From Lachnospiraceae bacterium AB2028 (GTDB lineage: Bacteria; Bacillota; Clostridia; Lachnospirales; Lachnospiraceae): DNA of 64,000 nucleotides. Position 1 is the first letter of the stretch; every line of letters begins with the position of its first letter. The stretch is from the NCBI GenBank assembly GCA_000621425.1, contig JHYJ01000012.1, positions 1-64,000 of the forward strand, in the 5' to 3' direction. Shown here piece by piece: positions 63,381-64,000 of this stretch. The notes beneath the pieces are model-generated. The model searched no databases. It saw only the letters and a program-made list of their open reading frames with translations, and was not told the DNA's origin. A program made the translations under genes and the position numbers.

Positions 63381-64000
63381 ATGAGCATATCACCACTTCA
63401 GAAAGCAAGATATGAGTACAGCCCTAAGCTTCCCGGAATGCTTAGAAACGGTATCTCTGACATTTGCGTAAAGGTTGGCGATGCAACAAGCAGCGTTGCC
63501 GATCAGGACAAGATCAAAGCACTTTTCCCTAACACATACGGTAAGGAAGAGATCACATTCGAGAAGGGTTCCAATACTTCAGCTGCTAAGAAGCAGGTTG
63601 TAGGTGTTATCCTTTCAGGCGGACAGGCACCCGGCGGACACAACGTTATCTCCGGTCTGTATGATGCACTTAAGGCTACAGATAAGAACAACGTTCTCTT
63701 AGGATTCAAGGGTGGTCCCGACGGACTTCTTAAGAATGATTATGTAGAGTTTGATGATGCTTTCATCGATGCTTACAGAAATACAGGTGGTTTCGATATC
63801 ATCGGTTCAGGACGTACAAAGCTTGAGACAAAAGAGCAGTTCAACATCGTTGCTGAGAATGCAAAGAAGAACGGCCTTACAGCTATCGTTATCATCGGTG
63901 GCGACGATTCAAATACAAACGCTGCTACTCTTGCTGAGTACATGGCAGCAAACAACACAGGTATTCAGGTTATCGGATGTCCTAAGACTATCGACGGTGA
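63381..64000 (+). CDS. pfp: PPi-dependent 6-phosphofructokinase, 5' part
   Basis: The first about 206 codons are present and the frame is open to the window end. The start ATG at 63381 has aaaggaga 8 bases upstream. Sequence [57 protein letters not shown] and GCPKTIDG identify the long-type diphosphate-fructose-6-phosphate 1-phosphotransferase. In PPi enzymes the motif GGDDSN has Asp where ATP enzymes have Gly. It catalyses reversible phosphorylation of fructose 6-phosphate in glycolysis and saves ATP. Restricted codon use suggests high expression. Confidence 0.93.
   Translation, partial: MSISPLQKARYEYSPKLPGMLRNGISDICVKVGDATSSVADQDKIKALFPNTYGKEEITFEKGSNTSAAKKQVVGVILSGGQAPGGHNVISGLYDALKATDKNNVLLGFKGGPDGLLKNDYVEFDDAFIDAYRNTGGFDIIGSGRTKLETKEQFNIVAENAKKNGLTAIVIIGGDDSNTNAATLAEYMAANNTGIQVIGCPKTIDG

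Overview
The window looks like the chromosome of a Gram-positive clostridium, most likely a member of the Lachnospiraceae (Butyrivibrio-like). The grounds are moderate GC, strong purine-rich ribosome binding sites, a PPi-dependent phosphofructokinase, a Gram-positive PTS, YesL/AraC-linked CUT1 sugar transport, and many c-di-GMP proteins. The genus is an inference from gene content only.

Layout. 1-300: the start of a divergent IS110-family transposase and its untranslated end, which folds into two adjacent stem-loops and is a candidate bridge RNA. 315-6497: xylulokinase, aldose epimerase, and a lipoprotein-binding-protein/two-permease ABC sugar importer without its own ATPase. 6604-8264 (minus): AraC regulator and YesL-like membrane protein. 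8423-13095: a TIR-transmembrane-Sel1 protein and a GGDEF/EAL protein. 13120-16224: cation efflux, YbaK-type deacylase, GNAT, ROK fructokinase. 16285-22733: a repeat-flanked structured spacer, sucrose PTS permease and sucrose-6-phosphate hydrolase, then HPr, Enzyme I and HU. 22954-26858: a DUF362 ferredoxin-like protein, a diguanylate cyclase and a DUF3298 lipoprotein.

27030-37602 is an accessory-looking stretch. It has a ClpP-like peptidase, an unknown protein and a VirD4/TraG-like ATPase without membrane anchor in one operon; an unknown protein; a membrane Ser/Thr kinase; a flotillin; a zinc-finger membrane protein; an unknown protein; a small peptide with a double-glycine leader; and a two-helix membrane protein. 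37730-37964 (minus) holds tRNA-Pro(CGG) preceded, on the same promoter, by a truncated tRNA-Pro copy with a hairpin inserted in its D-loop. 37971-45033 holds a CAP-domain protein and three paralogous membrane EAL proteins, one catalytically degenerate. A rhomboid protease and a flavodoxin-SCP2 protein follow.

47383-58349 is a seven-gene phospho-signalling island: two membrane Ser/Thr kinases, a zinc-ribbon/FHA protein, PP2C, a secreted trypsin-like protease fused through the membrane to an FHA domain, a second PP2C, and a VWA-transmembrane-FHA protein. Three junctions are translationally coupled or nearly so. A short Gly-x-Thr-Val motif recurs in the linkers of the kinases, the FHA protein and the VWA protein, suggesting phospho-Thr/FHA docking across the set. 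After it come murG and a HIT gene whose terminator is split at its loop by an intact IS3-family (IS150-like) element, then a NUDIX hydrolase, an unknown membrane protein, and the 5' part of the PPi-phosphofructokinase gene, which runs off the window.
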